Of a DNA stretch of 64,000 nucleotides, positions 43,324-51,918 are shown one piece after another. The notes below the pieces were generated by a model. The model saw nothing but the letters and a program-made list of their open reading frames with translations, made no database searches and was not told the origin of the DNA. The DNA is from JANNNF01 sp963772935 (GTDB taxonomy: Bacteria; Pseudomonadota; Alphaproteobacteria; Rhodobacterales; Rhodobacteraceae): the NCBI GenBank assembly GCA_963772935.1, contig CAVYZK010000002.1, positions 1 to 64,000 of the forward strand. Reading direction: 5' to 3'. Each line of letters starts with the position of its first letter. Position 1 is the stretch's first letter. A program made the position numbers and the translations under genes.

Positions 43324-44493
43324 TTAGCCCCGCCCCACGGCGCCGCGCGAAAGCTGGCGGATGGCGGCGGTCAGCCCGGTCAGATCGCTGCGCAGGTCGG
43401 CCACGCTTTCCTGCCGGCCCGCCGACATTTCCTCCAGTATCCGCAGCAACAGCACGTCAATCGACCGCAGGCGCATCCGGGCCTCGGCGTCGGAATGGGC
43501 GCTGCCTTCGGCGCCGGTAAGGGCCGCGATCAACCGCTCCTGACCATCAGCGATCCGGTCGAGCGCGGCAGCCTGCCCGGCCTCGGCCTCCATCCGCTGG
43601 GTCATGCGGTCCACCGCGTCGGCCAACTGGCCAATGCGTTCGTCCACCAAACCCCGGCTGACATCGGACTGCGTGTACAGCAGTTGCAAGGCCTCCATCT
43701 GGCCCGCCATGTGATCCAGCACCGCCGTCGCCGCAGACTCGCCGCCCTCGGCTTCACCAGACGAAAACCCAACCCGGGTGATCGACGACAGCCATTCCTC
43801 CAACTCGCGGTAGAACCGGTTCTGGCCATGGCCTGCGAACAGTTCCAGCAGGCCCACCACCAAAGACCCGGCCAAACCCATCAGCGAGGAGGAAAACGCC
43901 GTGCCCATGCCGCCAAGCTGTGCCTCCAGCCCGCCCATCAGCTTGCCAAACACATCCAGCCCGGTCTCACCATCCTTGGGCGCCAAGGACCGGATGGTTT
44001 CCACCACCGCAGGCACCGTGGTGGCCAGCCCCCAGAAGGTGCCCAGAAGGCCCAGAAACACCAGCAGGTTCACCAGATAGCGGGTGATATCGCGTGCCTC
44101 GTCGATCCTTTGCGCCACCGATTCAAGGATTGATCGCGAGGAGGAGGCAGAGATCTGCATCCGTGCGCCCCGAGATCGCAGCAAGGACGCCAGTGGTGCC
44201 AGCAAGCGCGGCGGCGTGGCCTCGCCCGACCCGGGCGTGTGGCGCACGAAGTTTTCGATCCAGAACACCGATTGCGCCAATATCCAGACCTGCCAGAAAC
44301 AGGTCGCAATCCCCAGCAGAAACACCCCCGCAATCAGCCCGTTCAAGTAAGGACTGGTGCGGATGATCGCCATCACCTGCCCATGGATCAGCCAGCCCCC
44401 TGCCGCCACAAGCAAGCTGACAATCAGCATGGTGGTGATCGCACGGATCGGCTGGCTAAATGTTGTTGTCACCTCGGCAGAGGGTCGTTCCAT
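43324..44493 (-). CDS. MotA/TolQ/ExbB-like proton channel protein
   Basis: A 389-residue inner-membrane protein. Hydrophobic segments lie near 19-41, 48-76, 138-160 and 190-218. The TolQ/ExbB-type block FLGLLGTFWGLATTVPAVVETI is clear, and the GMGTAFSSSLMGLAGSLVVGLLELFAGHGQNRFYRELEEWL region follows. A cytoplasmic helical tail of about 150 residues completes it. Together with the next gene it looks like a MotA-MotB pair but is not flagellar, since no flagellar genes are near. Function in the cell envelope is inferred. Confidence 0.85.
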   Translation of the reverse strand: MERPSAEVTTTFSQPIRAITTMLIVSLLVAAGGWLIHGQVMAIIRTSPYLNGLIAGVFLLGIATCFWQVWILAQSVFWIENFVRHTPGSGEATPPRLLAPLASLLRSRGARMQISASSSRSILESVAQRIDEARDITRYLVNLLVFLGLLGTFWGLATTVPAVVETIRSLAPKDGETGLDVFGKLMGGLEAQLGGMGTAFSSSLMGLAGSLVVGLLELFAGHGQNRFYRELEEWLSSITRVGFSSGEAEGGESAATAVLDHMAGQMEALQLLYTQSDVSRGLVDERIGQLADAVDRMTQRMEAEAGQAAALDRIADGQERLIAALTGAEGSAHSDAEARMRLRSIDVLLLRILEEMSAGRQESVADLRSDLTGLTAAIRQLSRGAVGRG

Positions 44494-44568
44494 CCGGTCT
44501 TGCCTGCGCGTTATTCTGCTTGGGGTGACAGTGTAGCAGGGCCGCAGGAACTGCCAAGCAATTCCGCG

Positions 44569-45102
44569 TCAGTTGTCCTTGCGGGCACAGATTTCGCGCA
44601 CCCGTGTGGCCAGCCAGTCAAGGTCAGGATCGGTCAGACCCAAAGCGGTCAGATGTTGCGCAGTCGCCCACAGATAGTCGCGGTTCGGCCCCCTGCCACC
44701 GGTGCTGCGGGCAATGATCTGCGCCTGCTCCTCCAACTCCAACCCGCCGCAATACTGGTCATGCGTGCGGTCGATCACGTAGACCAGCGCAGGCGTGCCA
44801 TCCTCCAGCGCCACCTGCGCCTCAAGATAAGCTGACGAGATCAGTTCCCGTTCGCGCAGGGCGGCCAGCGTTGCGTCCTCAGCCCCCGGTTGCACCCGGA
44901 ACGCCACGCCGTCGCACACCGCACCGTCTGCCGCATCCAGCGCCAACACCAGCCCCGGGGCCTCAACCGACCCGCGATGATGGATGGACCGCATGCAGAA
45001 ACTGCGATGCCAGCCCTGCACCCGCGCCACCCGCTGTTCCGCCACCGGAAAGCCGGGATCCCAGATCAACGATCCGTAACCAAACACCCAAAGCGCGTCC
45101 AT
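44569..45102 (-). CDS. Gamma-glutamylcyclotransferase (ChaC-like)
   Basis: A 177-residue enzyme of the ChaC family that breaks glutathione to 5-oxoproline and Cys-Gly. The signature VFGYGSLIWDPGF is at residues 5-17, and the catalytic Glu region LRERELISSAYLEAQVAL is in place. AGGAGG lies eight bases before the ATG. The frame is open far upstream but carries no homology there. Confidence 0.92.
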   Translation of the reverse strand: MDALWVFGYGSLIWDPGFPVAEQRVARVQGWHRSFCMRSIHHRGSVEAPGLVLALDAADGAVCDGVAFRVQPGAEDATLAALRERELISSAYLEAQVALEDGTPALVYVIDRTHDQYCGGLELEEQAQIIARSTGGRGPNRDYLWATAQHLTALGLTDPDLDWLATRVREICARKDN

Positions 45103-45165
45103 CGCTGGCCCTCCTGTCTTTCGCCTTGTAGACATCAGGTCGGGATGGATGAAAAGGGTCGGGCA

Positions 45166-46140
45166 ATGCGGTGGATGATCTGGGTGGTGGGCGGTCTGGC
45201 CGTGCTGTGGGGCGGGTACTGGTTTGCAGGGTCCACCGCACTGGAACGCGCCACCGTGCAATGGTTTGCCGATCAACCCGCGCAGGGGCGCGTGGCCAGT
45301 TACAGCAGCCTCGGGGTGGACGGATTTCCCAACCGGTTTGACCTGACGATCAATGACTTGCATCTGGCCGACCCTGCCAGTGGCTATGGCTGGGACGCGC
45401 CCTTTGTGCAGGTGCTGACCCTGTCCTACACCCCGTGGCATGTAATCGCCGCCCTGCCCGACAGCCAGACGCTGCACACCCCCACAGGCGATATCGCCCT
45501 GCAATCGGCCAAGCTGCAAGCCTCGGTAATCGTCACCCCCGGCACGGCCCTTGCGCTGGACCGCACGACTCTGGTCGGCAGCACGTTGGCAGCCACAGGC
45601 CAGGGATGGACGCTTGGCGCGGCAGAACTGCGCCTCGCCACCCGGCGCGACCCGTCGCGCGATGCGGCGCATCAGATCGGGGCCGAAGTTCTGGGCCTGA
45701 CCCCGGACCCGGCCCTGATGGCGGTGCTTGGCACGACGTCGCCCTTGCCCGGGGTGATTGACCGGCTGCATCTGGACGCGACCGCCACGCTGACAGCACC
45801 GCTGGACCGCTATGCAACCGATATTCACGCCAGCGAAATTGTGGTCAAAGACCTGTCGATGCTCTGGGGCGATCTGGCGATCACCACCAGCGGGACACTG
45901 ACCGCAGACGCAACGGGCCGTGCTGCGGGGCGGCTGACCTTGCGGGTGGAAAACTGGCGCAGGCTGATCCCGGTTCTGGTCGGCACGGGCATGGTTGACG
46001 CAGGCGTCGCCCCCACGGTGGAAAACATGATGGCGGCACTGGCAAAACCCGGGGCCACGGTGCTGGAGATTCCGCTGACCTTCGCCAAGGGCCGCATCAG
46101 CCTTGGCCCGCTGCCGATTGGTATAGCCCCGCTGATGTAA
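45166..46140 (+). CDS. DUF2125 domain protein
   Basis: A 324-residue protein of the alphaproteobacterial DUF2125 family with an N-terminal membrane anchor or signal (MRWMIWVVGGLAVLWGGYWFAG). The body is a long beta-rich domain with the family patterns VASYSSLGVDGFPNRFDLTI and YSTPW-like YTPWHV. The ATG at 45166 is preferred for its AAGGG; an in-frame ATG lies at 45145. The protein probably faces the periplasm. Function is unknown. It is divergent from the ChaC gene. Confidence 0.85.
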   Translation: MRWMIWVVGGLAVLWGGYWFAGSTALERATVQWFADQPAQGRVASYSSLGVDGFPNRFDLTINDLHLADPASGYGWDAPFVQVLTLSYTPWHVIAALPDSQTLHTPTGDIALQSAKLQASVIVTPGTALALDRTTLVGSTLAATGQGWTLGAAELRLATRRDPSRDAAHQIGAEVLGLTPDPALMAVLGTTSPLPGVIDRLHLDATATLTAPLDRYATDIHASEIVVKDLSMLWGDLAITTSGTLTADATGRAAGRLTLRVENWRRLIPVLVGTGMVDAGVAPTVENMMAALAKPGATVLEIPLTFAKGRISLGPLPIGIAPLM

Positions 46141-46146
46141 CCTCCT

Positions 46147-46217
46147 AAAATTTATCTAAAATTTTCATCCTCTTTGCTCAAATATCCCACGGGGGTCCGG
46201 GGGTGTGAAACCCCCGG
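46147..46217. repeat. Terminator-like hairpins, family C dispersed repeat copy 1
   Basis: Two hairpins lie between convergent stops. AAAATTT/AAATTTT is at 46147-46165, right after DUF2125. CCGGGGG/CCCCCGG with a seven-base loop is at 46197-46217. Between them lies TTTGCTCAAATATCCC. The same layout (sequence resembling ATTTTC..ATCC, then GGGG and a C-rich hairpin) appears at 50640-50755. Confidence 0.5.
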
Positions 46218-46235
46218 CGGCCAGCCCCGAGCGGA

Positions 46236-47075
46236 TCATCGGCAATACGGCCCGTTCCGCTGCGCCGCCGTGTCAAAGTGCATGTGGTCTTCATGATAGC
46301 CATCTGACCCCGGCCCAAGCGTGGTGCCAAACACGCCGCAAGCCGCCTTATACGCCGGGCGCAGGGTCTTGAAATTGCGGGCGACGGTCAAGGATTTACC
46401 GTTTTCCAGCACGACAGCGGCAATATCAATCGCATGGCCCCGGCCATGTTCGCTGATCTTGGCCCCGCGCACATTGTTGCGGCTGCGGCAGATGTAATGG
46501 GCGGCCACCGTCAACTCCACCGCGCCATTGCGGCCAAGCATCGGCTGTAGCCCACCCTCGACCCAGCGTTTCAGAGCCTTGGCTGTCGCACAATCAATCG
46601 TCGCCGCCTGTGACAAGCGCACCCCCGCCACCGAGGTGACCCGCACCGGGTCGGCCACGCCGCAGCCTTTGACCTTGGATTTGATCGGCGACATCACCTC
46701 ACCCTTGATATCAGGATCGCCGCAGACCGACCCTTTCTTCGAGGTGGTGGCCTTGCGCGACGGTTTGACCCGCACTGCCGCTTTGACCGGAACCCCGCCC
46801 TCTGGCCGGGCTTTTGGTCGCAGAAAACCACCGAACAGTCCTTTGCCGGGAGTTGCAACCGCCTCGGCCTGCTGTTGCGGGGCGGGTTCGGCCAGCGTCA
46901 GCCCTTGTGGCCGCGCACGCGGGCGCAGCGCAGCCAAAGCGACATCCACCATCGGCACGGCAATTTCCGCTTGCACCACAGGCCGGGGCAGCGGACGGGG
47001 CGATGCCGACATGCCTTCCGCCCCCGCTTGGCCCGCGAAAATGCCGATCACCACTGCTGCAATAATACGCCGCAC
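46236..47075 (-). CDS. Extensin-like family protein (LAS-type peptidase fold)
   Basis: A 279-residue exported protein that starts with GTG and a signal peptide (RRIIAAVVIGIFAGQAGA). A Pro/Arg-rich linker to about residue 110 precedes the extensin-like domain, with metal-site motifs SEHGRGHAIDIA and GYHEDHMHFD. These resemble LAS metallopeptidases (D-alanyl-D-alanine type), so peptidoglycan cleavage is plausible. The gene begins three bases after tyrC ends. Confidence 0.88.
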   Translation of the reverse strand: MRRIIAAVVIGIFAGQAGAEGMSASPRPLPRPVVQAEIAVPMVDVALAALRPRARPQGLTLAEPAPQQQAEAVATPGKGLFGGFLRPKARPEGGVPVKAAVRVKPSRKATTSKKGSVCGDPDIKGEVMSPIKSKVKGCGVADPVRVTSVAGVRLSQAATIDCATAKALKRWVEGGLQPMLGRNGAVELTVAAHYICRSRNNVRGAKISEHGRGHAIDIAAVVLENGKSLTVARNFKTLRPAYKAACGVFGTTLGPGSDGYHEDHMHFDTAAQRNGPYCR

Positions 47076-47078
47076 CGC

Positions 47079-47999
47079 CTAGCCCTTTTTGGCCACCCGC
47101 CCAAAGTCGGGTGCCGCAGTATCCTGCCCGGCTTCAACAATGCCACGCCGGATTTCACGGGTGCGGGTGAAATAGGCGTGAAGCTGCGCACCATCGCCCA
47201 TGCGGATCGCGCGTTGCAGCATGAACAGTTCCTCGGTGAAGCGGCCCAGGATATCCAGCGTGGCCTCCTTGTTGTGCAAGAACACATCGCGCCACATCGT
47301 CGGGTCACTGGCCGCAATCCGGGTGAAATCGCGAAAGCCTGCCGCCGAATACTGGATGACTTCGGAATTGGACACCTGCGCCAGATGGTCGGCCACGCCC
47401 ACCATCGTATAGGCAATCAGGTGCGGCGTGTGGCTGACCACTGCCACCACCAGATCGTGGTGGGCGGCGTCCATCGCATCCACCTTGGCCCCGATCGCCT
47501 CCAACAATGATTGCAACCGCACAAGCGCCGCCGCATCGGTATCTGCCAACGGTGTCAGCAGCCACCAGCGGTTGACGAACAGCGTGGCAAAGCCCGACCG
47601 TGGCCCGGAATATTCGGTGCCCGCCATCGGGTGGCCCGGAATAAACACCACGGTGTCCGGCATATGCGGCGCCACAGCTTCAATCACCGCCTGCTTGACC
47701 GACCCCACATCCGTTACCGTACAGCCGGGGGCCAGATGCGGGCCGATTTCTTCGGCAATCGCAGCCATCGCCCCCACCGGCACGCACAGCACCACCAGAT
47801 CCGCGCCCGCCACAGCCTCGGCCGCCGTCGCATAAACGTGGTCGCAAAACCCGATCTCCAACGCGATCCCGCGGGTTTCCGCCGATTTGGCATGGCCGAC
47901 GATCTGCCCGGCCAACCCGCCCGCCCGCATCGCATGCGCCATGGACGACGCGATCAGCCCCAGCCCGATCAGCGCGACCCGGTTGTAGATGACCGTCAT
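47079..47999 (-). CDS. Prephenate/arogenate dehydrogenase
   Basis: NAD-dependent enzyme of 306 residues in tyrosine synthesis (TyrA/TyrC type). The dinucleotide motif RVALIGLGLIASSMAHAM is at the start. LVVLCVPVGAMAAIAEEI, TDVGSVKQAVIEA and IPGHPMAGTEYSGPRSG mark the family's active site. The ATG at 47999 overlaps the hisC stop by four bases; the frame is open further upstream as a shadow of hisC. Confidence 0.93.
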   Translation of the reverse strand: MTVIYNRVALIGLGLIASSMAHAMRAGGLAGQIVGHAKSAETRGIALEIGFCDHVYATAAEAVAGADLVVLCVPVGAMAAIAEEIGPHLAPGCTVTDVGSVKQAVIEAVAPHMPDTVVFIPGHPMAGTEYSGPRSGFATLFVNRWWLLTPLADTDAAALVRLQSLLEAIGAKVDAMDAAHHDLVVAVVSHTPHLIAYTMVGVADHLAQVSNSEVIQYSAAGFRDFTRIAASDPTMWRDVFLHNKEATLDILGRFTEELFMLQRAIRMGDGAQLHAYFTRTREIRRGIVEAGQDTAAPDFGRVAKKG

Positions 48000-49081
48000 T
48001 TCACACCCTTGAACTGCGCCACCGCATGGGCAACCCGGCGGCACGACGCCTCATCCCCCACAGTGATCCGCAGACAATGCGGCAGGTTATACCCGCCCAC
48101 CCGGCGCACGATCAGCCCTTGGCCCAGCAAGAAGGTATCGCAGGCCACGGCTTCCTCCTCGCTGGCAAAGCGGGCCAGCACGAAATTCGCCATCGAGGTG
48201 TCAGACGGCACGCCAAGTTCCGCCAAAGCCCCCGCCAGCCAACTGCGCATCCGCGCGTTTTCACCCCGGCAGCGGTTGACGAAATCCTGATCCCGCACGG
48301 CGGCCTCGGCCACCTCCAACTGTGTGGTGGACAGATTGAACGGCCCCCGGATGCGGTTCAGCACGTCGATGATATGTTTCGGCCCGTACCCCCAGCCAAT
48401 GCGCAAACCGCCCAGACCGTAGATTTTCGAAAACGTCCGCGTCATCACCACATTGCTGCGCGCCTCGATCAGGGCAAGACCGCCATCATAGCCTTCGACA
48501 TACTCGGCATAGGCCCCGTCCAGCACCAGAATGGCCTGCGCAGGCAGACCAGCGGCCAGCCGTTCCACCTCGGCCGCCGAAATCATCGTGCCAGTCGGGT
48601 TGTTGGGGTTGGCGACGAACACCAGTTTGGTGCGGCGGTTGCAGGCGGCCAGAATGGCATCCACATCGGCGGTGCGTTCGCGTTCGCGCACCTCCACCGG
48701 GGTGGCCCCGACCGCGAGGGTTGAGATGCGGTACATCAGAAATCCGTGTTCGGTGAACACCACCTCATCCTTCGGCCCGGCATAGGCCTGGCACAGAAAG
48801 GTGATGATCTCATCCGACCCGGCCCCGCAGATCACGCGGCCCGCCTCCAGCCGATGCACATCGGCGATGGCTTGGCGCAGGCTGGCATGGTCCGTGTTGG
48901 GGTAGCGGTGCAGCGAATGCACGGTGCGCGCAAACGCCTCTTTCGATTTGTCCGACGCGCCGAACGGGTTTTCATTCGACGACAATTTCAACGCATTGGC
49001 CATGCCCGCCACATGCGATTTGCCCCCTTCATACAGGGCAATATCAAGAATACCGGGCTGCGGGCGAATGGCGTCGGACAT
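47996..49081 (-). CDS. hisC: Histidinol-phosphate aminotransferase
   Basis: PLP aminotransferase of 361 residues for histidine synthesis; in this group it may also serve aromatic amino-acid transamination. The PLP pocket shows NPNNPTG, DGAYAEY and the Schiff-base Lys219 in TFSKIYGLGGLRIGW. It begins MSDAIRPQPGILDIALYEGG. The coupling to tyrC (ATGA) suggests a shared aromatic role. Confidence 0.93.
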   Translation of the reverse strand: MSDAIRPQPGILDIALYEGGKSHVAGMANALKLSSNENPFGASDKSKEAFARTVHSLHRYPNTDHASLRQAIADVHRLEAGRVICGAGSDEIITFLCQAYAGPKDEVVFTEHGFLMYRISTLAVGATPVEVRERERTADVDAILAACNRRTKLVFVANPNNPTGTMISAAEVERLAAGLPAQAILVLDGAYAEYVEGYDGGLALIEARSNVVMTRTFSKIYGLGGLRIGWGYGPKHIIDVLNRIRGPFNLSTTQLEVAEAAVRDQDFVNRCRGENARMRSWLAGALAELGVPSDTSMANFVLARFASEEEAVACDTFLLGQGLIVRRVGGYNLPHCLRITVGDEASCRRVAHAVAQFKGVK

Positions 49082-49181
49082 GGAAATCTCCTCTGGCGTG
49101 CCCGGGTTCTAGCGGGCGAAAGGGGCCAAGGCCAGTAGGTATATTGTCCCCCTCCCGTGGTTCAGGCGTCGCCGGAACGGC

Positions 49182-49715
49182 TTATTTCGCGCTTTTCGCC
49201 TGCAGCCAATCCATCAGCGCCATCAGCACACCAGAGACAACAAAGGTCAGGTGAATGACCACCAGCCACAAAAGTTCGGTCTGCCCGAATTTGGCATCGG
49301 CGGTGGACTCGCCGATCTCCATGAACCGCTTCAGCAGATGGATGCCCGATATCGCCACAATAGAGGCGATCAGCTTCATCTTGAGACCCGAGAAATCGAC
49401 CTTACCCATCCATCCGGGCCGGTCCTCGCCTGCGTCAAAATCAAACTTGGAGACGAAATTCTCATACCCGGAAAACAGCACGATCAGCAGAAGATTGGCG
49501 GCCAGTGTCATGTCGATCAGGGTCAGGATCACCAGAATACCCTTTTCAGGCGTGATCGTCAGAACCTGTGGCGCGTAGTAAAGAAATTCGCGCAGAAAGA
49601 TGATCGTCAGCATCCCCAAAGCCAGTGCCAGCCCCAGATACATCGGTGCCATCAACCAGCGACTGGCAAACAAGCCTTGTTCAAAACGGGTTTCAAGGGT
49701 GGGTTTGTCCGTCAT
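49182..49715 (-). CDS. YqhA/UPF0114 family membrane protein
   Basis: A 177-residue inner-membrane protein with about four hydrophobic segments (near 20-45, 58-85, 118-135 and 148-168). LFASRWLMAPMYLGLALAL and LTLIDMTLAANLLLIVLFSGYENFVSK are the family blocks. Members are of the TIGR00645 type; function is unknown. It is a single gene just downstream of rpsD on the same strand, separated by a terminator. Confidence 0.92.
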   Translation of the reverse strand: MTDKPTLETRFEQGLFASRWLMAPMYLGLALALGMLTIIFLREFLYYAPQVLTITPEKGILVILTLIDMTLAANLLLIVLFSGYENFVSKFDFDAGEDRPGWMGKVDFSGLKMKLIASIVAISGIHLLKRFMEIGESTADAKFGQTELLWLVVIHLTFVVSGVLMALMDWLQAKSAK

Positions 49716-49768
49716 GGCGATACCTTTTCCAGTTTGGCTTCAAATGTCTGTCGCGGCCCCGAAATGCA

Positions 49769-49795
49769 AGAGGCCCACCAGATTGGCGGGCCTCT
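49769..49795 (-). terminator. Intrinsic terminator of rpsD
   Basis: AGAGGCCC pairs with GGGCCTCT around an 11-base loop, 23 bases past the rpsD stop. Confidence 0.7.
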
Positions 49796-49817
49796 GTCGC
49801 AACGATTGGCGAAAGGA

Positions 49818-50438
49818 TCAGTTCTTGGCGTAGTATTCCACGACCAGGTTCGGTTCCATCTTCACCGGATAAGGCACGTCGCCCAAAGCCGGGGTGCGCA
49901 CGAAGGTGACAACCAGCTTGTGGTGATCGGCGTCCAGATAGTCGGGCACATCGCGCTCGGCCAATTGCGTTGCTTCCAGGATCATCGCCATCTGACGCGA
50001 CTTTTCACGAACGGCGATCACATCGCCTTCCTTGACGCGGTAGGACGCGATGTTCACGCGCTGGCCGTTCACGGTGACGTGGCCATGGTTCACGAACTGG
50101 CGGGCGGCGAAAATGGTCGGGACCAGCTTGGCACGGTACACAACCGCATCCAGACGACGCTCCAGCAGACCCACCAGCATCTCGCCGGTGTCACCCTTGA
50201 CGCGTTCAGCTTCGGTAAAGATCTTGCGGAATTGCTTTTCCGTCAGATCGCCGTAGTAGCCCTTGAGCTTTTGCTTGGCGCGCAGCTGGGTGCCGAAGTC
50301 CGACAGCTTGTTCTTGCGGCGCTGACCGTGCTGGCCGGGGCCGTATTCGCGCTTGTTCACCGGGGATTTCGGACGGCCCCAGATGTTTTCGCCCATGCGG
50401 CGGTCAATTTTGTACTTGGCAGACGTGCGTTTGGTCAC
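49818..50438 (-). CDS. rpsD: 30S ribosomal protein S4
   Basis: Primary 16S rRNA-binding protein of 206 residues that starts small-subunit assembly. It begins TKRTSAKYKIDRRMGENIWG. It has the S4 domain RLDAVVYRAKLVPTIFAARQFVNHGHVTVNGQRVNI. The start is GTG at 50438, with AGGAGA eight bases upstream. No cysteine zinc knuckle is seen at the N-terminus, as in the zinc-free form of S4. Confidence 0.97.
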   Translation of the reverse strand: MTKRTSAKYKIDRRMGENIWGRPKSPVNKREYGPGQHGQRRKNKLSDFGTQLRAKQKLKGYYGDLTEKQFRKIFTEAERVKGDTGEMLVGLLERRLDAVVYRAKLVPTIFAARQFVNHGHVTVNGQRVNIASYRVKEGDVIAVREKSRQMAMILEATQLAERDVPDYLDADHHKLVVTFVRTPALGDVPYPVKMEPNLVVEYYAKN

Positions 50439-50767
50439 GGCTGATCTCCTTCGTTTACAGGCGCTTTTGTGATCCGAAATTTTCCGGCAAAAGCTTGTGA
50501 AGGGCGTTGTCCTTTAACCCGAAGGTCCGACAGGGTTCTTCTTGCGAAGGCCACCAACACCAATGAAAAACCCCGGAATCGCTTCCGGGATTGGCGGCTT
50601 ATACAGGCGGGGTCCGGGGTGTCAACCGCAAGCCCCTGCCATTTTCTGTTTGAAAGTATCCTCGGGGTGATGAGCGATCAAAAAACTCTCCAGTGGAGAG
50701 TTTTCGTGAAGAACGCCCGGCCCGTGGCCGGGCTGGGGGGCAGACAGCCCCCGGCGCTTTCACCTCC
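50439..50767. other. rpsD leader and repeat-rich gap
   Basis: This 329-base gap holds the rpsD leader and a run of hairpins. A likely terminator for the leftward Hint-domain gene (CCCGGAA/TTCCGGG, followed by TTTTT on the minus strand) is at 50572-50589. A long palindrome, AAAACTCTCCA/TGGAGAGTTTT, is at 50682-50704. GCCCGGCC/GGCCGGGC is at 50715-50733 and GGGGGC/GCCCCC at 50736-50752. The last three and the flanking sequence form the second copy of the family C repeat. No promoter for rpsD was identified. Confidence 0.55.
50572..50589 (-). terminator. Probable terminator of the Hint-domain gene
   Basis: Perfect 7-bp stem CCCGGAA/TTCCGGG with a four-base TCGC loop; on the minus strand it is followed by GGTTTTT. 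It lies about 180 bases beyond the Hint gene stop and upstream of rpsD. Confidence 0.6.
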
Positions 50768-51832
50768 TCACGCCGCCAGTTCATGCCGCAAGATCGCAGC
50801 CTCTGACGCCGAGATATTGCGCCGCGCATAATCGCCATAGCCCTGCGGATTGTCCGCCACTCCCGGCAGCAGCGCCATAAGGACCGCCCGCTGCGCAGGC
50901 TCGATCATGTCCAGCGCAGTGTTCGACGGGTGGAAACTTTCGGTCTCCATCCCATTCGCCCAAAGAATGTTGTGCCGTTCCAGCAAGATATGCACATACG
51001 TCACCTCGCGCGCGGCGAAATCCACCATCACGGAGGTGTCGTTGATCAGATCCTCCGCCGCCACCAGCACCTCATCGGTGTTGAACAGCGCCCGAGCCGC
51101 AGCCCCCCGGATCAGCATCCGGTGTTGCGGCGATACCAGCAGATCATCCTCAGGCCGCCCGAACCCCATCGCCCCCGCCCGAAACCGCACGGGCCGCAGA
51201 TGCGGCATCGCATACAGCCGCGCGCCGGTCATCCGCCGGTGACCGGTCCACATAATCTCCTGCGGGCCGTTGTCTTTGGTCTGGATCAGATCGCCGGGTT
51301 GCAGTTCTTCAATCTTCACTGCGCCATCCGGCGTCATGATCCGGGTGCCGGGGGTAAAGCAGATCACCCCGCCCGCCGCGCGTTGCCCCGCGGCCACTGC
51401 GGTGCGGTCCACCTGCGTGCGCACCACCCACAGGTCGCGGTTCACCGGTGGCACCTCGCCCACAAACATCAACAACCGCGCGCCGGTATCGGGCACTTCA
51501 ATGATCGTGACGGAATAGGATTGGTGGCCGTCGGTCACGACAAAGCCCTGCTCTGCCCGGTCCTCGGGCGCATCTTCATCGCCCTTGGCACCCTCGCCAA
51601 CCGCAATTCCCACCAGACGCCGCACCATCCGCGCCGCCCGTTTGCGCATATCCGCCGCCCCTTCGGCCTCTTCCAGCCGCAGCAAGCCTGTGGGGGCATC
51701 CACCCGTACCGCCTCACCCGTCCAGCGCCACGCGGCGCCAACGGCAAGAACGTCCAGGGGTGCGGCCTTCACGCCGTCTACGTCTGTCTGTGACCAGGAG
51801 ATAACGAACGTCGCCCGAAAGCTCGTTCCCAT
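50768..51832 (-). CDS. Hint (Hedgehog/intein) domain protein
   Basis: A 354-residue protein with a C-terminal half that is a Hint_2-type domain: CFTPGTRIMTPDGAVKIEELQPGD near residues 159-182, DDLLVSPQHRMLI near 230, and HILLERHNILWANGMETESFHPS near 284. The first Cys and the later His motifs are the self-cleavage elements of the fold. The N-terminal half has no recognised domain or signal peptide. Such proteins are common in Rhodobacterales, often linked to secreted repeat proteins; function is unknown. Confidence 0.86.
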   Translation of the reverse strand: MGTSFRATFVISWSQTDVDGVKAAPLDVLAVGAAWRWTGEAVRVDAPTGLLRLEEAEGAADMRKRAARMVRRLVGIAVGEGAKGDEDAPEDRAEQGFVVTDGHQSYSVTIIEVPDTGARLLMFVGEVPPVNRDLWVVRTQVDRTAVAAGQRAAGGVICFTPGTRIMTPDGAVKIEELQPGDLIQTKDNGPQEIMWTGHRRMTGARLYAMPHLRPVRFRAGAMGFGRPEDDLLVSPQHRMLIRGAAARALFNTDEVLVAAEDLINDTSVMVDFAAREVTYVHILLERHNILWANGMETESFHPSNTALDMIEPAQRAVLMALLPGVADNPQGYGDYARRNISASEAAILRHELAA

Positions 51833-51851
51833 TGCCTGTTTGCCTGCTCGA

Positions 51852-51880
51852 TCGTGTTTTTGTTTTGGGTCGTGTTTTTG
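51852..51880. repeat. Direct repeat upstream of the Hint-domain gene
   Basis: The 11-bp TCGTGTTTTTG occurs at 51852-51862 and 51870-51880, an 18-bp period, 20-48 bases before the Hint gene start. It may be a regulator or RNA polymerase site in the promoter region. No further copies were noted. Confidence 0.45.
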
Positions 51881-51918
51881 TGTCGTAGCGGAAGGTTAAC
51901 AGGGATGATTCGCCGTGG

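Noticed and set aside
41731..44493. Zorya defence system (ZorA/ZorB)
   Set aside because: The pair is MotA/MotB-like, but no ZorC, ZorD or ZorE gene is adjacent and the pair resembles a housekeeping type common in Rhodobacterales.
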